Shown here piece after piece: positions 48,660-57,675 of a DNA stretch of 64,000 nucleotides (the stretch's first letter is position 1; each line of letters starts with the position of its first letter). Under the pieces are notes generated by a model, which did no database searches, had not been told where the DNA came from, and was given only the letters and a program-made list of their open reading frames with translations. The position numbers and the translations under genes were made by a program. The stretch covers positions 196,302 through 260,301 of the forward strand of contig NZ_BAAAZE010000010.1 of assembly GCF_039536745.1 (NCBI RefSeq). Direction: 5' to 3'. This DNA is from Actimicrobium antarcticum (GTDB taxonomy: Bacteria > Pseudomonadota > Gammaproteobacteria > Burkholderiales > Burkholderiaceae_D).

Positions 48660-51482
48660 TTACAGCGAGCGGGCGACTTCCTGCACTTCGAAAATCTCCA
48701 GTTGATCGCCTTCCTTGATGTCGTTGAAGTTCTTCAGGGTCAGACCGCACTCGAAGCCAAACTTGACTTCCTTGACGTCGTCCTTGAAGCGTTTCAACGA
48801 ATCGAGTTCGCCGGTCCACAGGATCACATTGTCGCGCAGCAGTCGGACCGATGCGCCGCGACGTACCAGGCCTTCGAGCACGTAGCAACCGGCAATCGCG
48901 CCGACTTTGCTGACCAGCAGGACCTGACGAATCTCGACCAGACCCAGCGATTGCTCGCGCTTCTCTGGTGCCAGCATGCCCGACATCGCTGCCTTGATTT
49001 CGTCGACAGCATCATAAATGATGTTGTAGTAACGAATATCCACGCCATTGGCTTCGGCCAGCTTGCGGGCCTGTGCATCGGCACGCACGTTGAAGCCGAT
49101 GATGACCGCTTTCGAGGCGACCGCCAGGTTGACGTCGGACTCGGTGATACCACCGACTGCCGCATGCACGACCTGAACACGTACTTCGGAAGTCGACAGC
49201 TTTTGCATCGAATGCACCAGCGCTTCTTGCGAACCCTGCACGTCGGTCTTGATGATCATCGGCAGGTTCTTGACTTCGCCTTCGGCCATCTGGTCGAACA
49301 TATTTTCCAATTTCGCGGCCTGCTGCTTGGCCAGCTTCACGTCGCGGAATTTACCTTGACGGAACAAGCCGATTTCACGCGCCTTGCGCTCATCGAGCAT
49401 GACCATGACTTCTTCACCGGCGACCGGCACTTCGGTCAGGCCCTGAATCTCGACCGGAATCGATGGACCAGCTTCGGTGATGGCCTTGCCATTTTCATCC
49501 AGCATGGCACGAACGCGACCATAGGCCGAACCTGCCAGCACCACGTCACCGCGACGCAAGGTACCAGACTGCACCAGAATCGTTGCAACCGGACCGCGAC
49601 CTTTATCCAGGCGCGCTTCGATCACCAGACCACGGGCTGGCGACGTCACCGGCGCCATCAGTTCCAGTACTTCGGCTTGTAGCAAGACGTTTTCCAGCAA
49701 CGCGTCGATACCTTCACCGGTCTTTGCAGACACAGGGATGAATGGCGACTCGCCGCCGTATTCTTCCGGCACGACTTGTTCGGCAACCAGTTCCTGCTTG
49801 ACGCGATCCAGGTTTCCACCCGGTTTGTCGATCTTGTTGATCGCCACGACCAGCGGTACGCCGGCAGCTTTTGCATGGGCAATCGCTTCCTTGGTCTGCG
49901 GCATCACGCCGTCATCGGCAGCCACCACCAAAATAACGATGTCGGTTGCACGCGCACCACGGGCACGCATTGCCGTAAAGGCTTCGTGACCTGGCGTATC
50001 GAGGAAGGTGATCATGCCACGCGGTGTTTCGACGTGATACGCCCCGATATGCTGGGTAATACCACCGGCTTCACCCGACGCCACTTTGGCACGGCGAATG
50101 TAATCCAGCAGGGAAGTTTTACCATGGTCGACGTGACCCATGACGGTGACGACTGGTGCACGTGGCAACGATTCGGCATTGGCATGTTCGACGCCATTTT
50201 CCAGCAGCGCTTCCGGATCATCGGCTTTGGCAGGATGGGCGGTATGGCCCATCTCTTCCACCAGAATCATCGCGGTTTCCTGGTCGAGAACCTGGTTGAT
50301 CGTGACCATCTGGCCCAGCTTCATCAGATGCTTGATGACTTCGGATGCCTTGACTGCCATCTTGTGCGCCAGCTCGGCAACCGTAATGGTTTCCGGCACC
50401 AGCACATCCTTGATGACCGCTTCGGTCGGCGCCTGGAAATTGGTTTCGCGCTCGTCTCCGCCATGGCCCGGGCGACGTCCCTTCGGACCACCGCGCCATG
50501 CATCGCGACCACCGCCGGTATTGCCGCGGGTCTTGATTCCTGCGCCGCGCTTTTTGGCGTCGTCCTGCCATGTCGACGAAACATTGGCCGACTTGATCGA
50601 CTTCTTGTCGACGGCAACGACCGGCTTTTTCTCGTCTTTCTTGTCGGTCGGCTTCTTGTCGGCAGGCTTGTGCAACGTGCCTTCCGGTGCTTTCGCAACG
50701 ACCGGCGGAGCGACTGGCTCTGGTGCCTTGATGGCACGACGCGGCGCGCTCATCATGAGCTTGATCTGCGCAACTTCGTCCGCAACAGCCTGGCGTGCGC
50801 GCTCGGTTGCTGCGACCTTGTCGGTGGCTATCTTGGCAGCATCCTTGGCAGCTTGGGCAGCCTTCTTTTTGGCTTCTTCGGCATCGACGCGTTTCTTTTC
50901 ATCGAGCACGGATTCGTCCGGCTTGATGACAACCACAGGTGCTTCGACGACAGCGGCCTTCTGGGCTTCGAGCTCGGCCTTGTGGACGGCTTTGGCCTGG
51001 GCGACCTTCTCTGCTTCGAGCTTGGCCAGCGTTTCCTGCTTCTCGCGCAGATCGGCTTCCTGACGTGCAATCAGCGCGGCCTGGCGGCGGGCTTCTTCGG
51101 CACGACGGGCCACTTCGGCTTCGTCGATGACAGGTGCAACCGGTGCAACTGCCACGGGCGCCTGCGCAACCGGCGTCTCGTCGCGCTGCACGAAAGTACG
51201 TTTTTTGCGGACTTCGACTTGAATGGTCCGTGACTTGCCAGTGGCGTCGGCCTGTTTGATCTCGGTCGTCTCCTTGCGGGTCAGCGTGATCTTCTTGGCT
51301 TCGCTGTCAGCAGCAACACCGTGGGCACGACGCAGGTGATCCAGGAGTTTGTCCTTGTCATCTTTCGAGAGCGCATCGTCGGTGGTGCTTTTTTCCACGC
51401 CAGCAGCGCGCAGCTGGGTTAACAGCAAATCAGCCGGCATCTTCAGCTCGGTCGCAAATTGGGCTACGTTGTTACTCGCCAT
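48660..51482 (-). CDS. infB: Translation initiation factor IF-2
   Basis: 940 residues. N-terminal IF2 domain (NNVAQFATELKMPADLLLTQLRAAGV), a long charged Ala/Lys/Glu/Arg coiled region typical of IF-2, then the GTPase: VTVMGHVDHGKTSLLDYIRR, DTPGHEAFTAMRARGA, NKIDKPGGNLD, followed by the beta-barrel and C-terminal tRNA-binding domains (DNVILWTGELDSLKRFKDDVKEV). It loads initiator tRNA on the ribosome; a tRNA-fMet gene is about 5 kb away. Start has AGAGGA seven bases before ATG. Confidence 0.98.
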   Translation of the reverse strand: MASNNVAQFATELKMPADLLLTQLRAAGVEKSTTDDALSKDDKDKLLDHLRRAHGVAADSEAKKITLTRKETTEIKQADATGKSRTIQVEVRKKRTFVQRDETPVAQAPVAVAPVAPVIDEAEVARRAEEARRQAALIARQEADLREKQETLAKLEAEKVAQAKAVHKAELEAQKAAVVEAPVVVIKPDESVLDEKKRVDAEEAKKKAAQAAKDAAKIATDKVAATERARQAVADEVAQIKLMMSAPRRAIKAPEPVAPPVVAKAPEGTLHKPADKKPTDKKDEKKPVVAVDKKSIKSANVSSTWQDDAKKRGAGIKTRGNTGGGRDAWRGGPKGRRPGHGGDERETNFQAPTEAVIKDVLVPETITVAELAHKMAVKASEVIKHLMKLGQMVTINQVLDQETAMILVEEMGHTAHPAKADDPEALLENGVEHANAESLPRAPVVTVMGHVDHGKTSLLDYIRRAKVASGEAGGITQHIGAYHVETPRGMITFLDTPGHEAFTAMRARGARATDIVILVVAADDGVMPQTKEAIAHAKAAGVPLVVAINKIDKPGGNLDRVKQELVAEQVVPEEYGGESPFIPVSAKTGEGIDALLENVLLQAEVLELMAPVTSPARGLVIEARLDKGRGPVATILVQSGTLRRGDVVLAGSAYGRVRAMLDENGKAITEAGPSIPVEIQGLTEVPVAGEEVMVMLDERKAREIGLFRQGKFRDVKLAKQQAAKLENMFDQMAEGEVKNLPMIIKTDVQGSQEALVHSMQKLSTSEVRVQVVHAAVGGITESDVNLAVASKAVIIGFNVRADAQARKLAEANGVDIRYYNIIYDAVDEIKAAMSGMLAPEKREQSLGLVEIRQVLLVSKVGAIAGCYVLEGLVRRGASVRLLRDNVILWTGELDSLKRFKDDVKEVKFGFECGLTLKNFNDIKEGDQLEIFEVQEVARSL

Positions 51483-51532
51483 TCAGTCCTCTTTTCTATG
51501 TGGCGCGGTAGATGATAATCGAACTTCTCGGA

Positions 51533-53092
51533 TCATTTGGCTTCCGCGAGGTTCCATGCCTTGGCTTGCAGCGCCTTGACACGATCATCGTACTTGGCAT
51601 CGATGAGCTTCATCTCTTCATCGGTCACATCTTTAAATTCATCGTCTATCAATTGCCGTGCGCGGTCTGCTGGCAAAGCCAGGATCGCGCCAAACTCGTC
51701 ATAGGCCAAACCTGAGAATGCCGCCAGCGTTTTGACGCCAGCCAAACCAAGTTTGCCGGCGGTAACCCGGTCCATGCCTTCCATCGTGGCCAATGCATCA
51801 TCCATGCCTTCGAGACCTTCTTCAGAAGCAATCGCTTCCGTTACCAGGGCATCACGGGCGCGGGTCCGCAACTCATTGACGGTATCTTCATCGAACGATT
51901 CGATCTCCAGCATTTCACTGATCGGCACGTACGCGATTTCTTCCAGGCTGGCAAAACCTTCGTCAACCAGGATGTCTGCGACTTCCTGATCCACATCCAG
52001 TTTTTCCATGAACAGCGTGCGAATGGCCGCTGTCTCGTTGGCCGACTTGCTGGCCGATTCCTCGGCCGTCATGATATTGATTTGCCAGCCGGTCAGTTCT
52101 GCAGCAAGGCGGACGTTCTGTCCACCGCGGCCAATCGCGATGGCGAGGTTTTCCTCGTCGACCACGACGTCCATTGCATGCTTCTCTTCGTCGACCACGA
52201 TCGACGACACGTTGGCCGGGGCCAGTGCACCGATGACGAATTGCGCCGGATCTTCGGACCACAGCACGATGTCGACACGCTCGCCGCCGAGTTCGCCGGT
52301 GACGGCCTGAACGCGGGAACCGCGCATGCCGACGCAAGTACCAATCGGGTCGATCCGCTTGTCGCTGGTAAATACGGCAATCTTGGCGCGAACGCCGGCG
52401 TCACGCGCTGCCGATTTGATCTGCAGCAGGCCCTGCTCGATCTCCGGAACTTCGAGCTCGAACAGTTTCATGATGAATTCGGCTGCGGTGCGCGACAGGA
52501 TCACTTGCGGGCCACGTGCGTTGCGATCCACCCGCAGGATGAACGCACGGACACGGTCACCGATACGCAGATTTTCTTTTGGAATCATCTGGTCACGCGG
52601 CAAACGCGCTTCGATCTTGCCGGACTCGACGATGGCATCGCCACGTTCCATCCGCTTGATCGTGCCCGTCACCATCGCGTCACCGCGATCGAGGAAGTCG
52701 GCAAGAATCTGCTCGCGCTCGGCGTCACGGATTTTTTGCAGGACGACCTGTTTGGTGTCCTGGGCAAAGCGACGACCGAAATCAACCGACTCGATCGGCT
52801 CTTCGATATGGTCATCGACCTCGATGTCGCTGATCTGCTCGAGCGCCTCGAAATGCAGGATCTCCTGATCGGGCAGCTGCAGACCAGCCTCATCCGGAAC
52901 CACGTGCCAACGGCGGAACGACTCGAACACGCCCGTTTCACGATCGATCGTTACGCGGATGTCGACGTCACCTTCGTAACGTTTTTTGGTCGCCTGGGAC
53001 AGCGCGTGTTCGAGCGCTCCAAAGACGATATCCTTGTCGACATTTTTTTCGCGCGCCAGCGCATCAACCAACAATAAAACTTCGCGACTCAT
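51533..53092 (-). CDS. nusA: Transcription termination/antitermination protein NusA
   Basis: 519 residues. N-terminal RNA-polymerase-binding domain (REVLLLVDALAREKNVDKDIVFGALEHAL), S1 domain (around GTIKRMERGDAIVESGKIEARLPRDQMIPKENLRIGDRVRA), two KH domains with GERVDIVLWSEDPAQFVIGALAPA and IGRGGQNVRLAAELTGWQI, and two acidic C-terminal repeats. NusA can act on the terminator in its own operon leader. It starts inside the rimP stop codon (ATGA overlap). Confidence 0.98.
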   Translation of the reverse strand: MSREVLLLVDALAREKNVDKDIVFGALEHALSQATKKRYEGDVDIRVTIDRETGVFESFRRWHVVPDEAGLQLPDQEILHFEALEQISDIEVDDHIEEPIESVDFGRRFAQDTKQVVLQKIRDAEREQILADFLDRGDAMVTGTIKRMERGDAIVESGKIEARLPRDQMIPKENLRIGDRVRAFILRVDRNARGPQVILSRTAAEFIMKLFELEVPEIEQGLLQIKSAARDAGVRAKIAVFTSDKRIDPIGTCVGMRGSRVQAVTGELGGERVDIVLWSEDPAQFVIGALAPANVSSIVVDEEKHAMDVVVDEENLAIAIGRGGQNVRLAAELTGWQINIMTAEESASKSANETAAIRTLFMEKLDVDQEVADILVDEGFASLEEIAYVPISEMLEIESFDEDTVNELRTRARDALVTEAIASEEGLEGMDDALATMEGMDRVTAGKLGLAGVKTLAAFSGLAYDEFGAILALPADRARQLIDDEFKDVTDEEMKLIDAKYDDRVKALQAKAWNLAEAK

Positions 53093-53580
53093 GCTTTGCG
53101 ACTCCTAAAATCCACTTTCGGCACCAAGCGTGCCTTGTCCACATCGGCGAGCGCAAACTCAAGCATCGCCGGCCCTTCGCTTCCTTCGAATTCCAACTTC
53201 AAATGACCGTCTTCGGGTGCATGCAGAATGCCCTGAAATGATTTCCGGTTTGCGGCGCCCGGCATCGGCATGCGCAATTTAACGGTGGCTTCCATGCCTG
53301 CGAAGCGTACGTAGTCTGTCAATTTTTTCAGCGGTCGGTCGAGACCAGGGGAAGACACTTCAAGCCGTTCGTAGACGGCGTTTTCGACGGTCAGCACATG
53401 CAACAGCTGATGCGTGACTTTCTCGCAATCTTCGACGGTGATCATGCCACGCTCGGCCTGCTCGGGAGTGAAATCGATAAATACGCGCAGCAGACCGCGC
53501 GCGGCCTGCTCGAAATCGACCAGCTCATAGTCCATGCCAACCACGGTTTTTTCTATCAAATCCAGCAACTGCAAGGGCAT
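53089..53580 (-). CDS. rimP: Ribosome maturation factor RimP
   Basis: 163 residues needed for 30S assembly. Seen: LIEKTVVGMDYELVDFEQAARGLLRVFIDF, VTHQLLHVLTVENAVYERLEVSSPGLDRPLKKL and the C-terminal barrel (SFQGILHAPEDGHLKLEFEG). First gene of the rimP-nusA-infB operon; its leader has a promoter and an intrinsic terminator, described separately. Confidence 0.96.
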   Translation of the reverse strand: MPLQLLDLIEKTVVGMDYELVDFEQAARGLLRVFIDFTPEQAERGMITVEDCEKVTHQLLHVLTVENAVYERLEVSSPGLDRPLKKLTDYVRFAGMEATVKLRMPMPGAANRKSFQGILHAPEDGHLKLEFEGSEGPAMLEFALADVDKARLVPKVDFRSRKA

Positions 53581-53654
53581 TCTCCGAATGGGGCGATACA
53601 GGCAGGGCGATCAACGCGCTGCGGTGCCGACTGCAACAGAACAATCTGTTCACC

Positions 53655-53679
53655 AAAAAAAAAATGGGCATGTGCCCAT
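53655..53679 (-). terminator. Intrinsic terminator or attenuator in the rimP leader
   Basis: ATGGGCA-TG-TGCCCAT (53664-53679) forms a perfect hairpin and on the minus strand is followed by a run of about nine T (53663-53655). It lies 75 bp before the rimP start but about 100 bp after the promoter described next, so a transcript made there must pass it to reach the operon. Confidence 0.8.
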
Positions 53680-53785
53680 CTTGCTATTAACTTCACCGCC
53701 GACTGCTCTTGTTCTTGAACTGTCTTTTTCGGCGGTTTTCGCTGCACTGCGATGTTCGCCGTACTGCGATTTTGTTAACTGCCGC

Positions 53786-53814
53786 ATTATAGTCGATTAG
53801 GTTGTGCGCTGCAA
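53786..53814 (-). promoter_or_regulatory. Sigma70 promoter of the rimP-nusA-infB operon
   Basis: On the minus strand TTGCAG (53814-53809), a spacer of 17 bases, then TATAAT (53791-53786). The -10 is perfect and the -35 matches TTGACA at four positions. The expected start point is near 53779, which is about 200 bases before the rimP ATG. Confidence 0.75.
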
Positions 53815-53859
53815 TGCTGAAATGGACGGAAAAAGCCATCCCTTTTCAGCTATTGCAGC
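53808..53859. repeat. Nested inverted repeat after rluB
   Basis: GCTGCAAT-GCTGAAA (53808-53822) pairs with TTTCAGC-T-ATTGCAGC (53844-53859), with one bulged base. It lies just past the rluB stop and its end overlaps the -35 of the rimP promoter. It may end rluB transcripts or insulate the promoter; there is no T run. Confidence 0.65.
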
Positions 53860-53901
53860 GCCACAAAAAGTCGTCTTTGCAAGACAACCAACAAGTCGGA
53901 T

Positions 53902-55773
53902 TCAACCACGCGTGCGGCGGCGCGGCATACCCTGATTGCCGCCGAATCCACCCTGACCGCCTTGACCTTGACCGCCCTGACCACCTCGACCCTGCCCACC
54001 CGCGCCTTGACCGCCCGGACCGCTGCGCCCGGCACCGCCACTGCGACGCTGCTGACCCGAATTCGGAAAACCGAGTGCCGTCTGCATCGGATCAGGCTGG
54101 CGACTACGCGGCTTTGCCGGCGCTCGTCCCTGACCACCACCGAAACCACCCGGACCACTGCGCGCCTGGCCTGGACCCGCAAAACCACCCGGTCCGCGCG
54201 GTGGGCCGCTACGCGACTTGCCTTGCCACTGACCCGCTTCGGGTGCCGGAGCACGGTTGCCGTTAGGCGCATTGGTGCGGGAATTTGCCGGAGCGCGCTC
54301 GATCCTGTTGCCGTTGACGCCGCCTTCACTGTCCTGGTAATCGCTGCGACCTTTGGGCGTATCGCCCTTGCCGACGGTTTTTTCGAGTCCGCTGATTTTC
54401 AGCAGATCGCGCACTGCATGCTCGTCCATTTCTTCCCAGCGACCACGCTTGAGGTTGGGCGGCAGTACCAGCGCACCATAACGCGTACGAATCAGGCGCG
54501 ACACGGTCAACCCAATTGCCTCGAACATGCGACGGACTTCACGATTGCGGCCTTCGCCAATCGTGACCCGATACCATTTGTTGACGCCTTCGCCACCACC
54601 GTCGGCGACCCGTGAAAACTGGGCCAGACCATCTTCAAGTTCGACGCCGGCCAGCAGCTTCTGGCGCATGCCTTCTTCGAGCTCACCCAGCGTGCGGACT
54701 GCGTATTCGCGGTCAATGCCGTAGCGCGGGTGCATCAGCCGGTTAGCGAGGTCGCCCGACGTAGTAAACAGCAACAAGCCTTCGGTATTGAAGTCGAGCC
54801 GGCCAACTGCCAGCCATTTTCCGGCCTTCATGTTCGGCAACCGCTCGAACACGGACGGACGGCCATCCGGATCATCGTGACTGACGATTTCGCCCGCAGG
54901 CTTGTGGTAGACCAGCACCCGCGGCGGCCGCTTGCTGACACGACGTTGAATCAGCTTGCCGTTGATACGGACCTGATCGGTCGCCAGGATGCGCTGACCG
55001 ATGTGCGCTGGCTCGCCATTGACAGACACCCGACCCGCCACAATGAGCTCTTCCATGTCCCGGCGCGAACCGAGCCCGGCTTCGGCCAGCACCTTGTGTA
55101 ATTTTGGCGCATCGTCATCGGCGGTCAGGTCACGGCGGACAACTTTCGGCGGTGCCTGGCGGCTGTTTTTTCCTGCGCCTGCCGATCCTTCGTCACCAGC
55201 GGCAGAATCATCGAAAGCGGCTGAAGTAACGAACGAGAAGACGGCGTCCGCATCGACGCCGCGGGGACCGCTGCGCGGCGCACCTGTGGCGGGTTTTGAA
55301 CGGGGCTTTTGACCGGCATTCGGCCCCTTGGATCGCTCTTCACCGGAACGGGCGCGCTGTTCGCGCGGCTCTCGCGGGGTATGCTGTCTCGGTGGCCGCA
55401 CGGCGGCGATTGCATTGCCATCGGCGTCAGCAGCATCGCCCTGCACCTGTCGGGTCTCGGCGTCTCCTGCCTCTGCGTCACCGGCAACCGCAACGGCACG
55501 CTCGGCGGGCGGACGCGTCCGACGCATGTTGCGTGGACCGCGCACATTGCGCCGCGGCTCTGCGGCCGCGCTGTCACCCGCATTGCTGACAGAAGAAGCA
55601 CTCTCCACCACCACGCTCGCTTCCGCAGACACCGGTTGCGCGACCGATACGGCATCCTGTTCGGCGGCCGGCGGTTTTACACGGGGCGTCCGCTTGCGCG
55701 GTGCCTTGGGCTCGATCGCCGCAGGGGATGAGGTATCGATCTGGCTGGCATCGGTGGGCTTGGAGGAGTTCAT
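53902..55773 (-). CDS. rluB: 23S rRNA pseudouridine synthase B
   Basis: 623 residues, much longer than E. coli RluB because of added tails. The N-terminal 200 residues are Ala/Pro/Arg-rich and disordered. Then S4 domain (PKLHKVLAEAGLGSRRDMEELIVAGRVSVNGEPAHIGQ), catalytic core with the aspartate in WLAVGRLDFNTEGLLLFTTSGDLAN, and RLIRTRYGALVLPPNLKRGRW. The C-terminal 140 residues are Gly/Gln/Arg-rich (repeats such as GGQGRGGQGG), probably RNA-binding. Modifies U2605 of 23S rRNA in E. coli. Overlaps scpB by four bases. Confidence 0.95.
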   Translation of the reverse strand: MNSSKPTDASQIDTSSPAAIEPKAPRKRTPRVKPPAAEQDAVSVAQPVSAEASVVVESASSVSNAGDSAAAEPRRNVRGPRNMRRTRPPAERAVAVAGDAEAGDAETRQVQGDAADADGNAIAAVRPPRQHTPREPREQRARSGEERSKGPNAGQKPRSKPATGAPRSGPRGVDADAVFSFVTSAAFDDSAAGDEGSAGAGKNSRQAPPKVVRRDLTADDDAPKLHKVLAEAGLGSRRDMEELIVAGRVSVNGEPAHIGQRILATDQVRINGKLIQRRVSKRPPRVLVYHKPAGEIVSHDDPDGRPSVFERLPNMKAGKWLAVGRLDFNTEGLLLFTTSGDLANRLMHPRYGIDREYAVRTLGELEEGMRQKLLAGVELEDGLAQFSRVADGGGEGVNKWYRVTIGEGRNREVRRMFEAIGLTVSRLIRTRYGALVLPPNLKRGRWEEMDEHAVRDLLKISGLEKTVGKGDTPKGRSDYQDSEGGVNGNRIERAPANSRTNAPNGNRAPAPEAGQWQGKSRSGPPRGPGGFAGPGQARSGPGGFGGGQGRAPAKPRSRQPDPMQTALGFPNSGQQRRSGGAGRSGPGGQGAGGQGRGGQGGQGQGGQGGFGGNQGMPRRRTRG

Positions 55774-56585
55774 TTATTCGATTCTTTATTGTGCTCGACC
55801 GGCAGAGTGCCGGCCATCAGGTCAGGCGCATGCGCATTGGGGTGACTGCTTGACTGATCCAATACAGATGCGGCTACTTCGTTATCAGGTTGGTTTTCTG
55901 CCGCCAACGGCGACTGCTTCTCTACGGGACTTGCCAGGGCAAGGCCAATTGCTGCTTGCTGCGTTTTTTGCTGTGTTTCTTGCGTCAGGCCAGGCTGAAA
56001 ACTGGCATCCAGCTCCTGCATCTGCTCCAGCAAACCTTCTTGCAGAGATCCTTTGAGTGCCTGTTGCAACGGCGGCATCTGATCCAGCGAGGCCAAGCCG
56101 AGATCATCCAGAAATTGCTTTGTCGTCGCCAGCAGGGCCGGTCGGCCCGGCACGTCACGGTGTCCGATTGCCTCTACCCAGTTGCGCTCTTCCAGCATCT
56201 TGATCGTTTGCGAATTGACTGCAACACCGCGAATTTCTTCGATATCACCCCGTGTCACCGGCTGCCGGTACGCGATGATTGCCAGCGTCTCCAGGGTCGC
56301 GCGGGAATATTTCGGCGGCTTTTCGGGGTTGAGGCGCTCAAGATAGATCTTCATTTCCGGCCGGCTCTGGAATCGCCATCCCGTCGCGAGGCTGACGACT
56401 TCGATTCCTTTGTCAGCCCAGTCTGTACGCAGTTGCTCAAGCATGGTCCGAATGGTATCGGCGCCTATATCATCGCCGTGCCCGTCCTGGTCGACAAAGA
56501 GCTTCTTCATGCCGTTGATCGACAAAGGCTCATGAGCGCACAGCAAGGCGGTTTCGAGGACTTTTTTTGCCTCAGCGGTATTCAT
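55770..56585 (-). CDS. scpB: Segregation and condensation protein B
   Basis: Subunit of the SMC-ScpA-ScpB complex that compacts and separates the chromosome. 271 residues from ATG 56585, with two winged-helix units: TAEAKKVLETALLCAHEPLSI and the conserved KYSRATLETLAIIAYRQPVTRGDIEEIRGVAVNSQTIKMLEERNWVEAIGHRDVPGRPALLATTKQFLDDLGL split over about 105-175. A long polar C-terminal tail (Gln/Ser-rich) follows. The start is coupled downstream to rluB. Confidence 0.94.
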   Translation of the reverse strand: MNTAEAKKVLETALLCAHEPLSINGMKKLFVDQDGHGDDIGADTIRTMLEQLRTDWADKGIEVVSLATGWRFQSRPEMKIYLERLNPEKPPKYSRATLETLAIIAYRQPVTRGDIEEIRGVAVNSQTIKMLEERNWVEAIGHRDVPGRPALLATTKQFLDDLGLASLDQMPPLQQALKGSLQEGLLEQMQELDASFQPGLTQETQQKTQQAAIGLALASPVEKQSPLAAENQPDNEVAASVLDQSSSHPNAHAPDLMAGTLPVEHNKESNK

Positions 56586-56778
56586 TCGTAATTTATTGTC
56601 CGGCTTGTGGTGCACATTCCAGTGTTTGTATTCAGCAGCAGCCACTTGTAATGGCTACCCGGCAAAAAAAACCGTTGATGCTGCGTTCCGTCGCCCATGC
56701 AAGGAGGAGATATTTATGAGCGGGAAGTTTTTTTACTGATGTTTTAACGTTTTAACTGATGTTAGAACTGATGAGACT

Positions 56779-56855
56779 TGGTTGCGGGGACAGGATTTGA
56801 ACCTGTGACCTTCGGGTTATGAGCCCGACGAGCTGCCAGACTGCTCCACCCCGCG
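56779..56855 (-). tRNA. Initiator tRNA-fMet (CAT anticodon)
   Basis: 77 bases including an encoded CCA (3' end at 56779). The acceptor arms CGCGGGG and CCCCGCA leave the first base unpaired with position 72 (C1:A72), and the anticodon stem has three G:C pairs next to the CTCATAA loop; both are the hallmarks of initiator tRNA. The anticodon CAT is in the middle. ORFs over it are not real. Confidence 0.97.
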
Positions 56856-56971
56856 TCTGATTGGTCGAAATATACAGCGTATCGAGTGACTTTGCAACGA
56901 CTTCGCCGGGCATTTCGCAGTGATACACTTGGGTCGGCGCCGATATTCTTCGCGCCACGGACCTGCGTATC

Positions 56972-57019
56972 AAAGCCTTCGTTAAAGCCTTCGTTATAGC
57001 TTTCGTTATAGCTTTCGTT
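56972..57019. repeat. 12-bp tandem repeat, four units
   Basis: AAAGCCTTCGTT twice (56972-56995) followed by ATAGCTTTCGTT twice (56996-57019). It lies between the tRNA and the NUDIX gene, 36 bp before the NUDIX ATG. Confidence 0.9.
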
Positions 57020-57055
57020 TTCACGACTTTGTTTCCAACTCACAAGTGGCCTGCC

Positions 57056-57631
57056 ATGAAATTTTGTTCCGAATGCGCGCATCCAGTTGCGTTAATGACC
57101 CCTCCCGGCGATAACCGGCTGCGCTATGTGTGTTCGCAATGCGGCGTGATCCATTACCAGAATCCCAAACTGGTAGTCGGCGCCATCCCGGTATGGGACC
57201 AGGACGGCGACACCCAGGTACTGCTGTGCCGACGGGCGATTGAACCACGCCTTGGATACTGGACCCTGCCAGCCGGGTTCATGGAAAATGAAGAAACCAC
57301 AGCCGATGCAGCCCTGCGCGAAACCGTCGAAGAAGCCGGCGCGAACATCCAGCTGCATGACCTCTTCAGCATGATGAATGTGCCGCACGTGCATCAGGTG
57401 CATCTGTTCTACCGCGCCACGTTGCTGGACCTGAATTATCTGGCCGGCATAGAAAGCCTCGAAGTGGCGATGTTCACGGAATCAACGATGCCATGGAAAG
57501 ACATCGCCTTCCCGACGGTCACGGAAACCCTGAAGCACTTTTTTGCCGACATGCGCAAGGTCCGGGAAGGCGCTCCGTTCGGTTTTCATGCACGCGACAT
57601 CATGAAACCCATGCGCGCCGCCACCGAGTAA
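57056..57631 (+). CDS. NUDIX hydrolase with N-terminal zinc ribbon
   Basis: 191 residues from ATG 57056. A zinc-ribbon pair CSECAHPV and CSQCG sits at the N-terminus, as in NADH pyrophosphatases and relatives. The NUDIX box runs about GFMENEETTADAALRETVEEAGANI with all key Gly, Glu, Arg and Glu positions. Hydrolyses a nucleoside diphosphate derivative in a metal-dependent way; the exact substrate is unknown. The start lies after a tandem repeat, and the ribosome site is weak. Confidence 0.93.
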   Translation: MKFCSECAHPVALMTPPGDNRLRYVCSQCGVIHYQNPKLVVGAIPVWDQDGDTQVLLCRRAIEPRLGYWTLPAGFMENEETTADAALRETVEEAGANIQLHDLFSMMNVPHVHQVHLFYRATLLDLNYLAGIESLEVAMFTESTMPWKDIAFPTVTETLKHFFADMRKVREGAPFGFHARDIMKPMRAATE

Positions 57632-57675
57632 CTTGCCACCCACCATGACGTGTTTATCCACAGGCTGCTGACCGG

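Noticed and set aside
49776..51233. 485-codon plus-strand ORF opposite infB
   Set aside because: Composition is low-complexity and mirrors the IF-2 charged region; no ribosome site.
56752..57082. Two minus-strand ORFs of about 90-106 codons
   Set aside because: They cover the initiator tRNA and the 12-bp tandem repeat, so they are not genes.
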